NCBI GenBank assembly: GCA_946807835.1
Contig: OX327684.1
Location: 36,454,501 to 36,518,500 of the forward strand
From: Ailanthus altissimus
Lineage: Eukaryota; Streptophyta; Magnoliopsida; Sapindales; Simaroubaceae
DNA length: 64,000 nucleotides
Direction of reading: 5' to 3'
Shown here: in pieces, positions 21,691 through 31,608 of the stretch
Position numbering within the stretch: the stretch's first letter is position 1
Layout of the letters: each line of letters begins with the position of its first letter
Program-made: the position numbers and the translations under genes
The notes under the pieces: model-generated
Seen by the model: only the letters and a program-made list of their open reading frames with translations
What the model was told of the DNA's origin: nothing
The model's database searches: none

Positions 21691-24479
21691 TTAAGCTCGA
21701 TGTACATAAGATGTTCTCATATTTCATTAATTAATGAATTAGTTGAGTTTTTTTTGTTTACTTCATCGCTTAATTAAATTTGATTATGATCGAAATTACT
21801 GGGACAACCATGGAATTAATTAATTATCAGTAAAACTCCTTTTACAAGCCAAAAAAAAATAAATAAACAACCTCCAGTGAATCATTGGGTGCATGATTAA
21901 TCCTTCTCCATAAGAACTGTAAGCATTATCTTTCTTAATTAATTAGTTTCTGGATCTATACTTCAGCTTCTATCCTATTTGAACTTACTTGAAGCAAAAC
22001 TTCAAAAGACAACCGAACAATATAGAAAGAGAGCGGTAGGAAATACCTACTTGTTGTCGGGCTGTGAAGAAGGAAATTTTGATCAAGCAATGAACTAATA
22101 AGTGTCCATGAATGGATTTGAGTAAAAAAATGCTCATTAATTTTTAATTGATTCAATTTAAGAAAATTCCATGTATGTAATCGATTGAAAGATCTTTCCG
22201 TCTTAGTTAGTATTACTTGAGCCTAATCGTAAAAATCATGTCTCTTGTAAGTAGGGGTGACAGAATTTTTCACGGGGTCGGGGTTTTGTGAAGACCTGTC
22301 TCGAATGGAACGAATTTTGAATTACATTTTTATTATTTTTTGTAATGGAGCAGGTATGGGAAAACTAATTCTGGGGATATGGATGATTTTATTTCCTTAA
22401 ACCCAATCCAAAAACTTAATTTAATAACACAATAAAAAAAATTCCATGTTCCTTTAAAAAATTAAAAACTATTCTTTATTATTAAAATAAAAAAAAATTC
22501 CTTTTTTAATGTTGATAAAATATAAACATTCCAAATTTTTTATTTATTTATTAAACCTATTTATTTAGTATCATATATGAAATTAAAACAAAAACGGAGA
22601 AACTTATCTAGTCGCATTTGCCTTCTTGCTAACAGTTCTATTAATTTATTTATTTATTAAAAATTGACTTATTATCACATGAGGCTCTAAATCAAAATAT
22701 AAAAAGTTTGTTAGCAGAAGTTTTATGATGTTAGTATTGCTTTTTTATGAATTTCTTAATTATTAAAATTAAAAGTTTGTGAAAAGAATTTTGAATTTTA
22801 AAATAATTTTTTTGAGATAATTTATTTTTTAGTATATTATGATTATACGGGTAAAAAATTATTTTATAAAATTAAATTAATACAAAATAAAGAATATTTT
22901 AAAAAATTAATTAAAAAAAGGGTATAGATATCGATGGAGATCCTCATTTTTATTTGGGGATTCTCCACCTCGAACTCAAATTATATAAATGGAGTATAGA
23001 GAATCTCACCCTATACAAGTATGAAAATAAAAAATGTGATTCCTATTTCAATTCGCCCGTTAACAACCTTACTCATAAATCCCAAGCCATATCCTATCTT
23101 ATTCTAACATCTTATGAAATCACGCCGGAAAACATAAGAAAAGGCCTCCTTATAATACAAATTAATAGTAAATTAACACTAATTAGCGAACAGTTAAGAA
23201 GGAAAATATTTTCTTAGACATTGGCACGAGTTAATGCTAAGGCCGTACAAAATAAAATGTTAACACGTATGGCATTATTTGATCCTTAATTAGCTTGAGC
23301 ACTATGAACTTTCAGGTATATATACATAATTAGAATAACGAATATTAGAGCGAGTTAGTAGTTGGAAGTCTCTCACACCCACGTTTACAAATCATGAGTT
23401 CAAATTATCGTACTTTATTTATTTTAATTTTAATGTAATTCGAAAAAAATAATATTTATAAAATAAAAATTAGCCAATATAATTACAAAGGGAAGGTAAA
23501 TCAGAAGATAAAACAATAGTAATAAAAAAAATAGTTTTTTTTTTCGAAAGATGGCATAATTCCCTATCGCGAACGGGAATATGAAGAAAAAGGTTCATTT
23601 GTAAATATAAAAAAAAAGTAATAATAATAAAATAAATTCATCGGTGTCGGAAAGTTGTCAGGAAAAAAAAATCGTGGACCTTAAAATACGAAAGTGTCTT
23701 GAACCTCCATTAAAGAACAATAAAAAAAAATTGCAAGTGATATAGTAAAAAAGCGAATATTGAATGGACTTTGCCATAATTCAACTCAAAGAAAGAAATG
23801 AGGTTGATATTTTCTTTTTGTCATTTTGATTTAGTTCGGGAATCAGATTTTTTTACCAACATTGATTGTTTTATTTTAATATAATTTTCAACACACCAAC
23901 GTTGTTCGAGTTTATATTTTCTTTTGAGACTAAAACAATAAAAATGTAAAAGTTTAAAACACATGTATATATATATATATATAAATTCGGAGGAGAATGC
24001 ATTGTTTGGTTCAAAAAGAGCACTCTTTATTTTCTTTAGTAACAAAAATTAATGAAAATATTTTTAAAAAAATATAAAAACTAATTAATTAATTTAACAA
24101 AATTTTAAAATTAAACTGAAAATCTTTCCCCGGCTCGAGACAACAAATTTGAAGAGAAACAAGTAATCAAAGCACGGGATTAATTAATGTTGTAGATCTC
24201 ATTTTATTTTTCTTTATAAATAAAACTGTGATTAAAATGTATTTTTATTAATAATTCAATAATAAAAAGTTATTAGTACGTCTTTTTGTTCAAATTCTCT
24301 CTCCTCATATAAAAAATTAATTAAAATGACCAAAAAGAATATGATCACGTAATTATGTTCTTCCTTCGCGATTAAATTTATCTACGTCCCCGTGTTTCAG
24401 TACTATATTATATCATTTGTGAGTAAACTAGTGAAACGTTGTGAAAAAATTAATGATCAATAATATAGTAATGTTATAA
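21691..24479. other. ERF-B 3' flank and intergenic stretch
   Basis: No gene recognised. The section from about 22254 (TAGGGGTGACAGAATTTTT with GGGGTCGGGG) to about 22990 looks like another worn G-rich repeat, but its right end is not clear. At 23347-23410 there is a SINE-like or tRNA-like stretch (GAGTTAGTAGTTGG, later GAGTTCAAATTATC) spaced as Pol III A and B boxes would be; weak evidence. A TA run lies near 23965-23983. Confidence 0.35.
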
Positions 24480-24726
24480 ATTAATAAAGATTGAAGTGGA
24501 CCAACGACCCCCTCATTCAAACACGTAAAAAGTAAATATATATATATATATTAAAAAAAACTGAATGAAGAAAGAAATAAAGAATCATTTTGCTTGACAG
24601 ACAAATAATATTAAAATAAACGAATTCCTTACTGAATTAAACACGCGAACAATATGTCAATCTCTTTAAAGAACGAAACTTCATTTATTAAGAGGAAACA
24701 GCCACCAGGCTTCATCCGAACGAACC
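24480..24726 (+). promoter_or_regulatory. Probable ancestral ERF-C promoter block, displaced by a retrotransposon
   Basis: Two stretches match, in order, the region before the ERF pseudogene. GAAGTGGACCAACGACC at 24493 matches GAAGTGGAGCAACCAACGA at 32615. AAACACGCGAACAATATG near 24639 matches AAACACGTGAACAGTATG near 32766. Since the pseudogene is a copy of ERF-C, this block was probably the ERF-C upstream region before the 6.1-kb element landed at 24727. Regulatory function is inference from shared position. Confidence 0.5.
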
Positions 24727-25131
24727 TATTAGATATTGAGCTGCAGATCTGAGCTGCATGTGCAGATTATATTGAGTTGCAGAGCAGAGCTGAGCTGCAT
24801 ATGCAAATTATATATTAATACAGGTAATAAAATTGTTATGCAAGTTAGTTGTTGAAGTGAGAAGGTTATTATACAAGTTGTTAAAAGTATATAAGTTTGT
24901 TATAATTTTTCTACTAAGTACAATAATATTTTATAACTCTTATAATTTTTTTTTATTAGAGTATGGTATCAGTATAAAAGGACATGCGTGTACAAGTGTA
25001 GCAGTTGAATTCTACTTAATAAAAAGTTCTCTCGATTGTTCTTTTTCCTCTGCTTTTTCTCTAATTTTTTTTTTCTTTAGAACTTTTCTTGGCACTTTCC
25101 GGATAACCAAACAAGATCACAAAATCTTATA
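24727..25131 (+). repeat. 5' LTR (405 bp)
   Basis: Starts TATTAGATATTGAGC and ends AAAATCTTATA. TATAAAAGG at 24973-24981 is its core promoter and AATAAA follows near 25018. It is about 30 bp longer than the 3' LTR because of a local duplication near the start: GAGCTGCA...CATGTGCAGATTATAT followed by GAGCTGCATATGCAAATTATAT. Confidence 0.9.
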
Positions 25132-25143
25132 TGGTATCAGAGC
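25132..25143 (+). other. Primer-binding site, initiator Met-tRNA type
   Basis: TGGTATCAGAGC directly follows the 5' LTR. Confidence 0.93.
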
Positions 25144-25148
25144 CAACC

Positions 25149-26211
25149 ATGGCTAATACAATTGCTTCAAATCGTAGTTTTACTGGTTTGAATCTCAATG
25201 CTGTACAAAAAATTTATACTCTTTTTCCTCAACTGTTAAACTAGATAGATCAAATTTCATAATATGAAAATCTCAAGTTTTCATAGCAATCAGAGCAAAC
25301 AAGCTTGAAAACTTGATTAACGGAGTATTTAAGTGTCCTAAGCAGTTTCTAGATTCAGATGAAGCAACTCAGGATGCGAGATGTGAAGATTCAAGATTCA
25401 ACAGAACAGAAAACTTTGAATATGAAATCTAGATAAGGCAAGATCAGTTTCTTTTGAGCTGGCTTTTTTCGACAATTCATGAGAGTATTCTAGGTCTTGT
25501 GATTGATAGTAAATCTTCATATGAATTATGGCAGTCAATTGAAAGGCAGTTTGGCTCTCATTCTAAGGCCAAAACTGTTCAATTAAAGTACAAACTATCA
25601 ATGCTTAAGAAGAATCAACTCTTTATGTCAGAGTATTTTCTGAAATTAAAGGAAATTGTTGATGAACTGGCAGTAGCTGGTTATGTTCTTAATGAAGAAG
25701 ATTTTATTATGCATTTGATATCAGGAATAGAAGTTGGATCTGATTATGACTCAGTAATTGTTCTGATTACTAGTAAAATCGGATCTATAGATATTAATGA
25801 AGCTTATGCTATGTTGTTGAATCAAGAATATAGGCTGATAAATAATGGTGCTAAGAAAACTGATCAAGGAGGATTTGCTGCTAATATTGTTCAGAAAGGA
25901 CAAAAGAAAGTTTTCAATGGTGGATTTGGTAGAGGAAATTATAATAGCAATAATAATAATAATAAAGGTGGTGGTTTTAGTAGTGGAAATAATAATAACA
26001 TCTTCAATCAAGGTTTTGGCAGAGGTAATTTCTCAAGTGGCCGAGGAAGGAACCAAATGAACAATAGAGGTAGAGGCTTCTTTGGTAGAGGAAATATGAA
26101 GCTGATTTGTCAAATATGTGAGAGGCAAGGTCACTCTGCAGCTAAATGTTACTATAGGTTCAATTCAGATTACATGCCAAGACCTACTGCAAGTTATGGA
26201 GCTATGAATTA
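25149..26211 (+). pseudogene. copia gag, broken
   Basis: Starts at an ATG six bases after the primer site. After about 30 codons the frame shifts; two further in-frame stops precede the long open part that begins near 25454. That part has the capsid-like UBN2 region (residues such as YELWQSIERQFGSHSKAKTV), a Gly/Asn-rich linker with AAT-repeat codons (about 25940-26000) and a zinc knuckle C-X2-C-X4-H-X4-C (CQICERQGHSAAKC, about 26108-26149). The frame ends with a stop at 26210; downstream sequence continues in frame into the protease region, consistent with a single gag-pol polyprotein. Confidence 0.9.
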
Positions 26212-29200
26212 GAATCAGAACAATAATGGTGGCCAAGGATCTGGTAAGCAAAGAGATCTGAGAGCTGTTTTTATTGCTGCTCAACAAACTCAAGATGGAG
26301 CTGCAGATGAGGGCTGGTATCTTGATTCAGGAGCCACACATCACCTGACTCATGATGCCTCTAATATCAGCAATAAGGTTGAATATTCAAGTATGGATAA
26401 ATTGATTGTTAGTAATGGTTCTGGCTTGAGTATTACTTATTCTGGTAATGCAAATCTTATATCCAAAAACAACAATCAAATTAAACTAAATAACTTACTT
26501 TGTGTTCCAGAAATAACCAAGAACTTGATAAGTATTTCAAAGCTTGTTTCTGATAATGATCTTATTGTTGAATTCTATTCCAACTTGTGCTTTATAAAAG
26601 ACAAGAAGGAAGGAACTATCTTGCTGAAAGGTGTAATTGTGAAGGGGCTGTATAAACTTCTACTGACAAGATCAAAACACTCTTCTAATCATCATCAATC
26701 ATTACTACCATGTCAACCAAATTCAATGTTGTCTTTACTTTCTGGAAATGCATCTAGTTGTAAGATAAATAAGAATCAGGTTGATGCAACTAATTCACTT
26801 GTCAATACTTTCTTAAATCAAAGAACTACTTGTGAGTCACTGGTTGTATCTGTCAAAAATCAATTTTTGAGTCCTGCTGATTGTAATATGTGGCATAAGA
26901 GGCTTGGACATCCAAGTCCTTTAATCCTGAAATATATACTCAGCCTTTGTACAAATTCTAGATCTTGCAATAATGGATACAAACTTGATTTCTGTGATGC
27001 ATGTCAATTAGGTAAACTACACAAAAGTCATTTTCCTTTTACTCATATTAAATCAACCAAACCTTTAGAATTGTTATTTACTGACTTATTAGGTAAACTA
27101 CACAAAAGTCATTTTCCTTCTACTCATATTAAATCAACCAAACCTTTATAATGGATACAGACTTGATTTCTGTGATGCATGTCAATTAGGTAAACTACAC
27201 AAAAGTCATTTTCCTTCTACTTATATTAAATCAACCAAACCTTTAGAATTGTTATATACTCAGCCTTTGTACAAATTCCAAATCTTGCAATAATTGATAC
27301 AAACTTAATTTTTGTGATGCATGTCAATTAGGTAAACTACACAAAAGTCATTTTCCTTCTACTTATATTAAATCAACCAAACCTTTAGAATTGTTATATA
27401 CTCAGCCTTTGTACAAATTCCAAATCTTGCAATAATGGATACAAACTTAATTTCTGTGATGCATGTCAATTAGGTAAACTACACAAAAGTCATTTTCCTT
27501 CTACTTATATTAAATCAACCAAACCTTTAGAATTGTTATATACTGACTTATGAGGTAAACTACACAAAAGTCATTTTCCTTCTACTCATATTAAATCAAC
27601 CAAACCTTTATAATGGATATAAACTTGATTTCTGTGATGCATGTCAATTAGGTAAACTACACAAAAGTCATTTTCCTTCTACTCATATTAAATCAACCAA
27701 ACCTTTAGAATTGTTATATACTCAGCCTTTGTACAAATTCTAAATCTTGCAATAATGGATACAAACTTGATTTCTGTGATGCATGTCAATTAGGTAAACT
27801 ACACAAAAGTCATTTTCCTTCTACTCATATTAAATCAACCAAACCTTTAGAATTGTTATATACTGACTTATGGGGGCCAGTACCATCTGAGTCAATTGAT
27901 GGATACAAGTATTACATAAATTTTGTTGATGATTATAGCTGGATATTTCCTTTGAAATACAAATCAGAAGCCTTAAGTGTGTTTGTACAGTTTCAAAAGC
28001 AAATTGAGAAACAACTTAAGCACACCATTAAAGCCCTTCAAACTGATTGGGGTGGAGAGTTTAGGAGTTTTACTGATTACTTAAAACAAAAGGGTATACA
28101 GTCAAGGATCACATGTCCTCATACACATCATCAAAATGGAGTGGTAGAGAGAAAACATAGGCACATAGTAGAGACAGGTCTTACCTTACTTGCTCAGGCA
28201 AAAATGCCAATTTCTTTTTGGTAGGAAGCCTTTCATACGCTACTTATGTAATCAATAGACTTCCAACACCTGTCCTAGACTATAAATCAATACCAGACTA
28301 CAATTTGTTAAAACCTTTTGGTTGTGCCTCCTTTCCCTTATTAAGACCATATAACAAACACAAGTGTGACTTTCATACTACAAAGTGTGTCTTCATTGGC
28401 TATAGTACATTGCATAAAGGCTATAAATGTTTGCATCCATCAGGTAAAATCTATATTGCAAGAAACATATCCTTTAATGAGACTTCTTTTCCTTACTCAA
28501 CTATCTTTGAGTTGAGTACCTCTACTGGACAAAGTTTTTACACTAAAAACTCTTTCTCTCCAAGTTATTTTGTTCCTAATAATTTACATCCTATCAATAT
28601 TAGAACTATCTCTTCACAGGACATTGATTCAGCTGAAAAATCAGTTCAAGTTTTGAATCACTCACCCTTAAACCAACATGCAAACCAACATCAGCAAAAC
28701 TCAGATACCTTTTCCTCACACACACCTACCAACACAAGTCAAGTACCAGCAACAAGTTCAACTTTTCCCTCATAAACCCAAAATCTACCATATAATGCAT
28801 CGTTTCAACCTCAAAACCATGAAAAAATAATTTATACACAAAGCATACAGCAACCACAATCCAAACACCCCATGATTACTAGATCAAAACTTGAAATATT
28901 CAAGCCTAATACCTATTATAGCCAACCAACAGTTGTTCATACTGAACCAATGAGTGTACAAGAAGCCTTATCTAATGAAAATTGGAGAAAAGCTATGCAA
29001 GATGAGTATGATGCCTTACTCAGAAATCAAACCTGGAAATTGGTTCCAACAACTGCAGCACCTAAAGTCATTGATAACAAGTGGGTTTTCAGGACTAAAT
29101 ACAATTCAGATGGATCAATATCTAAGTACAAAGCCAGGTTAGTAGCAAAAGGCTTTTCCCAAACTTCTGGTGTTGACTATTTTGAGACTTTTAGTCATGT

Positions 29201-30478
29201 TATAAAGGCTTCCACTGTCAAAATCATATTGAGTTTAGCAGTAATGAATGGTTGGCAGTTAAGACAGATTGATATTAACAATGCTTTTCTCAATGGGGAT
29301 TTAATTGAAGCAGTATATATGTCACAACCTGCTGGATTTATACATCCTCAGTTTTCCTCACATGTTTGTAAACTCACCAAAGCTCTATATGGTCTCAAAC
29401 AGGCTCCAAGAGCTTGGTTTGACAAGCTCAAAGGTGCCTTACTGCAATGAAACTTTGTGAACACCAAATCAGATCCATCTCTGTTCTTTAAAAGGATTCA
29501 TGGGAGTCTTATTTTGGTTCTTATCTATGTCGATGATATTATCATCACAGGTCCATCATCATTTTATCTAGAACAGTTCATTAATCAACTTGGCAAGACT
29601 TTTTCCTTGAAAGATTTGAGAAGTTTCAATTATTTTTTGGGCATAGAAGTAACGCATACAGATAGAGGTTTACATCTTTCCCAAGATAAGTATATCAGTG
29701 ACTTGTTAACAAGGGCCAATATGCAGAATTCTAAAGGGCATATCACTCCTATGAGTACAGATCAAAAGTATTTCAGAAATGATGGAGAGCCATTTGCAGA
29801 TCCTACAACATATAGAAGCCTCATTGGTGCTCTACAATATGTAACCTTAACAAGACTCAAATTGTCATACTCAGTATATAAACTCAGTCAATTTTTGTCA
29901 TGTCCATCAGTTAAACATTGGCAGGCATGTAAGAGGATTATGAGATACTTGCAATCAACACCAGATCATGACTTAGAGATTGTTAATACATGCAGTCTTA
30001 CTCTTACCACCTATTCAGATGCAGACTGGGGATCAGATTTAACTTATCAAAAATTTATAGGAGGGTATTGTGTTTATCTAAGCAACAATCTAGTATCATG
30101 GTCCTCTAAAAAATAAATGTAGTGGCTCGATCTACTGCAGAAGCTGAGTATAAAGCATTGGCTGCAGCATGCTCAAAATTTTTATGGATCAAGTCTTTAT
30201 TTTCAGAACTTCAAATCTAGCTACTGCACACACCAATTATATGGTGTGACAACCAAAGTGCCCAAGCATTGGCACTTAACCCGGTATTTCATGCAAGAAT
30301 TAAGCATATAGAGTTGGACATTCATTTTATAAAAGATAAGATAGCTACAAATAAGGTTGAAGTAAGATATGTCCCAAGTATCGATCAAACACCAGACATA
30401 TTTACAAAACCTTTGCCTTCTGATAGATTTCTATATCTTCGAAACAAGTTTCAAGTTGTTCCCAAACCTTCAGCTTGA
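26212..30478 (+). pseudogene. copia pol (protease, integrase, RT, RNase H), broken
   Basis: Protease active site D-S-G-A is at about 26324-26335. The GAG-pre-integrase domain has the HKRLGHPS start near 26893 and C-X2-C near 26992. Its continuation is replaced by an array of repeats (27011-27865) before the integrase core resumes (YTDLWGPV near 27860; DYSWIF; ERKHRHIVE near 28150). A stop at 28222 and a lost base near 28237 break the integrase C-terminal part, and a short deletion is likely near 28290. A stop at 28773 precedes RT (VAKGFSQT, GWQLRQIDINNAFLNGD, YVDD at 29527-29538). Another stop at 29448 lies inside RT. RNase H shows DADWGSD and, after a frame break, STAEAEYKA near 30135. The end is at the stop 30476-30478, next to the polypurine tract. 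Confidence 0.9.
27011..27865 (+). repeat. Higher-order tandem repeat inside integrase region
   Basis: Eight copies of GGTAAACTACACAAAAGTCA start at 27011, 27092, 27189, 27331, 27473, 27554, 27651 and 27793. The spacings are 81, 97, 142, 142, 81, 97 and 142 bp. The order 81-97-142 recurs, so a 462-bp block was itself duplicated. Copies are almost identical, with a few C/T and A/T differences and some with stops, so expansion is younger than the general decay of the element. It encodes repeated GKLHKSHFP pieces, which no intact integrase would carry. Confidence 0.9.
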
Positions 30479-30485
30479 GGGGCGA
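30474..30485 (+). other. Polypurine tract
   Basis: CTTGAGGGGCGA immediately before the 3' LTR, at the position where plus-strand synthesis starts in copia elements. Confidence 0.7.
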
Positions 30486-30859
30486 TATTAGATATTGAGC
30501 TGCAGAGCTGAGCTACATATGCAGATTATATACTGATACGTTGCTGAGGTGATAAGGTTGTTATGCAAGTTAATTGTTAAGGTGATGAGATTGTTATACA
30601 AGTTGTTAAAAGTATATAAGTTTGTTATAATTTTTCCACCAAGTACAGTAATATTTTGTAACTTTTTGTAACTTTCTTTTATTAGAATATAGTAGCAGTA
30701 TAAAAGGACACGAGTGTACAAGTGTAGCAGTTGAATTCTACTTAATAAAAAGTTCTCCCGATTATTCTTTTTCCTCTGCTCTCTCTTTGATATTTTTTCT
30801 TTCTTTAGAACTTTTCTTGGCACTTTCCGGATAACCAAACAAGATCACAAAATCTTATA
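30486..30859 (+). repeat. 3' LTR (374 bp), positioned as ERF-C promoter
   Basis: Shares its start TATTAGATATTGAGC and end AAAATCTTATA with the 5' LTR. Its last base is 71 bp before the ERF-C ATG, in the same orientation. The U3 TATA box (30699-30707) and R region remain intact here, and an AATAAA at 30744-30749 marks the usual element poly(A) region. Confidence 0.9.
30699..30707 (+). promoter_or_regulatory. LTR TATA box, probable TATA of ERF-C
   Basis: TATAAAAGG in the 3' LTR, 224 bp before the ERF-C ATG. The 71 bp between LTR and ATG contain no other TATA-like sequence at a workable distance, so transcription of ERF-C most likely starts in the LTR near 30730 (inference). Confidence 0.55.
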
Positions 30860-30930
30860 AAACCTAAATAAACAATCGAATTAAGGTCATAAAACAAAAC
30901 AAATTGCAAATTGCACTTTGCAGTAGAACA

Positions 30931-31608
30931 ATGTACGAAGAAAACACCTTATTAGAATCTGATTCGGCTCTTCTGGAGTCCATTCGCCGGCATCTTCTCG
31001 GTGAAGATTCTGGTTCTACCATCGGCTTTTCATCACTGGGTTTCGGTAATGAGTCCGTTTGCTTCCAGAGTTCAAGCTTTAGCACTAGTCTTGTACCGCC
31101 CGTAAAAGTCGAACAGCCAGATGATGACGTGGCAGTTCACAATGCTAGCACTCCATGTGAGAAAGCCACGTCAGCGGCGGCGCGTGAGTGTGATGAGTAC
31201 TGTCAGCCGACGCAGAGGGACTGGCGTTACAGAGGCGTGAGGCGAAGGCCGTGGGGGAAGTTCGCTGCGGAGATAAGCGACCTTAAGAGGAATGGAGCGA
31301 GAATTTGGCTCGGGACTTACGAGCGGCCTGAGGACGCAGCGCTGGCTTACGATCGAGCCGCTTTCGAGATGCGTGGCTCAAAAGCCAAACTTAATTTTCC
31401 TCACCTCGTTGGCTCCAATGTTGACGAGCCGATTCGAGTTACGAGGAAGCGTGGATCGCCGGAGCCGGCGTCTTCTTCTTGTTCCTCGTCTTCGTCTACC
31501 CCATTGGCTAAGCGGAGAAACAGTGCAGGGGCAATTGAAGATGTTACACAATTAGATAAGAAGGAATTAAGGAACTTCGTTGATAACATGATGAATCATC
31601 TTCCATAG
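30931..31608 (+). CDS. AP2/ERF transcription factor, group IX (ERF-C), changed DNA-contact residue
   Basis: Intronless gene of 225 aa. The start is the ATG at 30931 ([20 protein letters not shown]), with the group IX N-terminal motif at residues 9-23. One AP2 domain spans about residues 100-157. The usual EIRDP is EISDL here: residue 116 is Ser (AGC at 31276-31278) where AtERF1 has the DNA-contacting Arg162, and Leu replaces the next Pro. The other contact residues (RGVRRRPW, E114, R124 and W126 in ARIW) are kept. The tail has a RKR basic patch, a Ser-rich tract, AKRR and an extra segment of about 30 aa ([17 protein letters not shown]) absent from ERF-A and ERF-B. It is expected to be a nuclear transcription factor; GCC-box affinity could be altered. 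Promoter is supplied by the adjacent LTR. Confidence 0.93.
   Translation: MYEENTLLESDSALLESIRRHLLGEDSGSTIGFSSLGFGNESVCFQSSSFSTSLVPPVKVEQPDDDVAVHNASTPCEKATSAAARECDEYCQPTQRDWRYRGVRRRPWGKFAAEISDLKRNGARIWLGTYERPEDAALAYDRAAFEMRGSKAKLNFPHLVGSNVDEPIRVTRKRGSPEPASSSCSSSSSTPLAKRRNSAGAIEDVTQLDKKELRNFVDNMMNHLP

Larger units (their letters stand above)
24727..30859 (+). mobile_element. Ty1/copia retrotransposon, full length, degenerate
   Basis: A 6133-bp element with direct LTRs (24727-25131 and 30486-30859). It has a Met-tRNA primer site TGGTATCAGAGC at 25132-25143 and a polypurine tract CTTGAGGGGCGA just before the 3' LTR. The five bases GAACC before it and AAACC after it look like a 5-bp target duplication with one change. 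Order inside is gag, protease, integrase, RT, RNase H, hence Ty1/copia. Stops and frame shifts in every region make it non-autonomous. The two LTRs differ by roughly two dozen substitutions by eye plus indels, so it is not a recent insertion. Confidence 0.93.

Noticed and set aside
23347..23410. SINE
   Set aside because: A-box and B-box-like words are present but weak, and no target duplication or tail was found.
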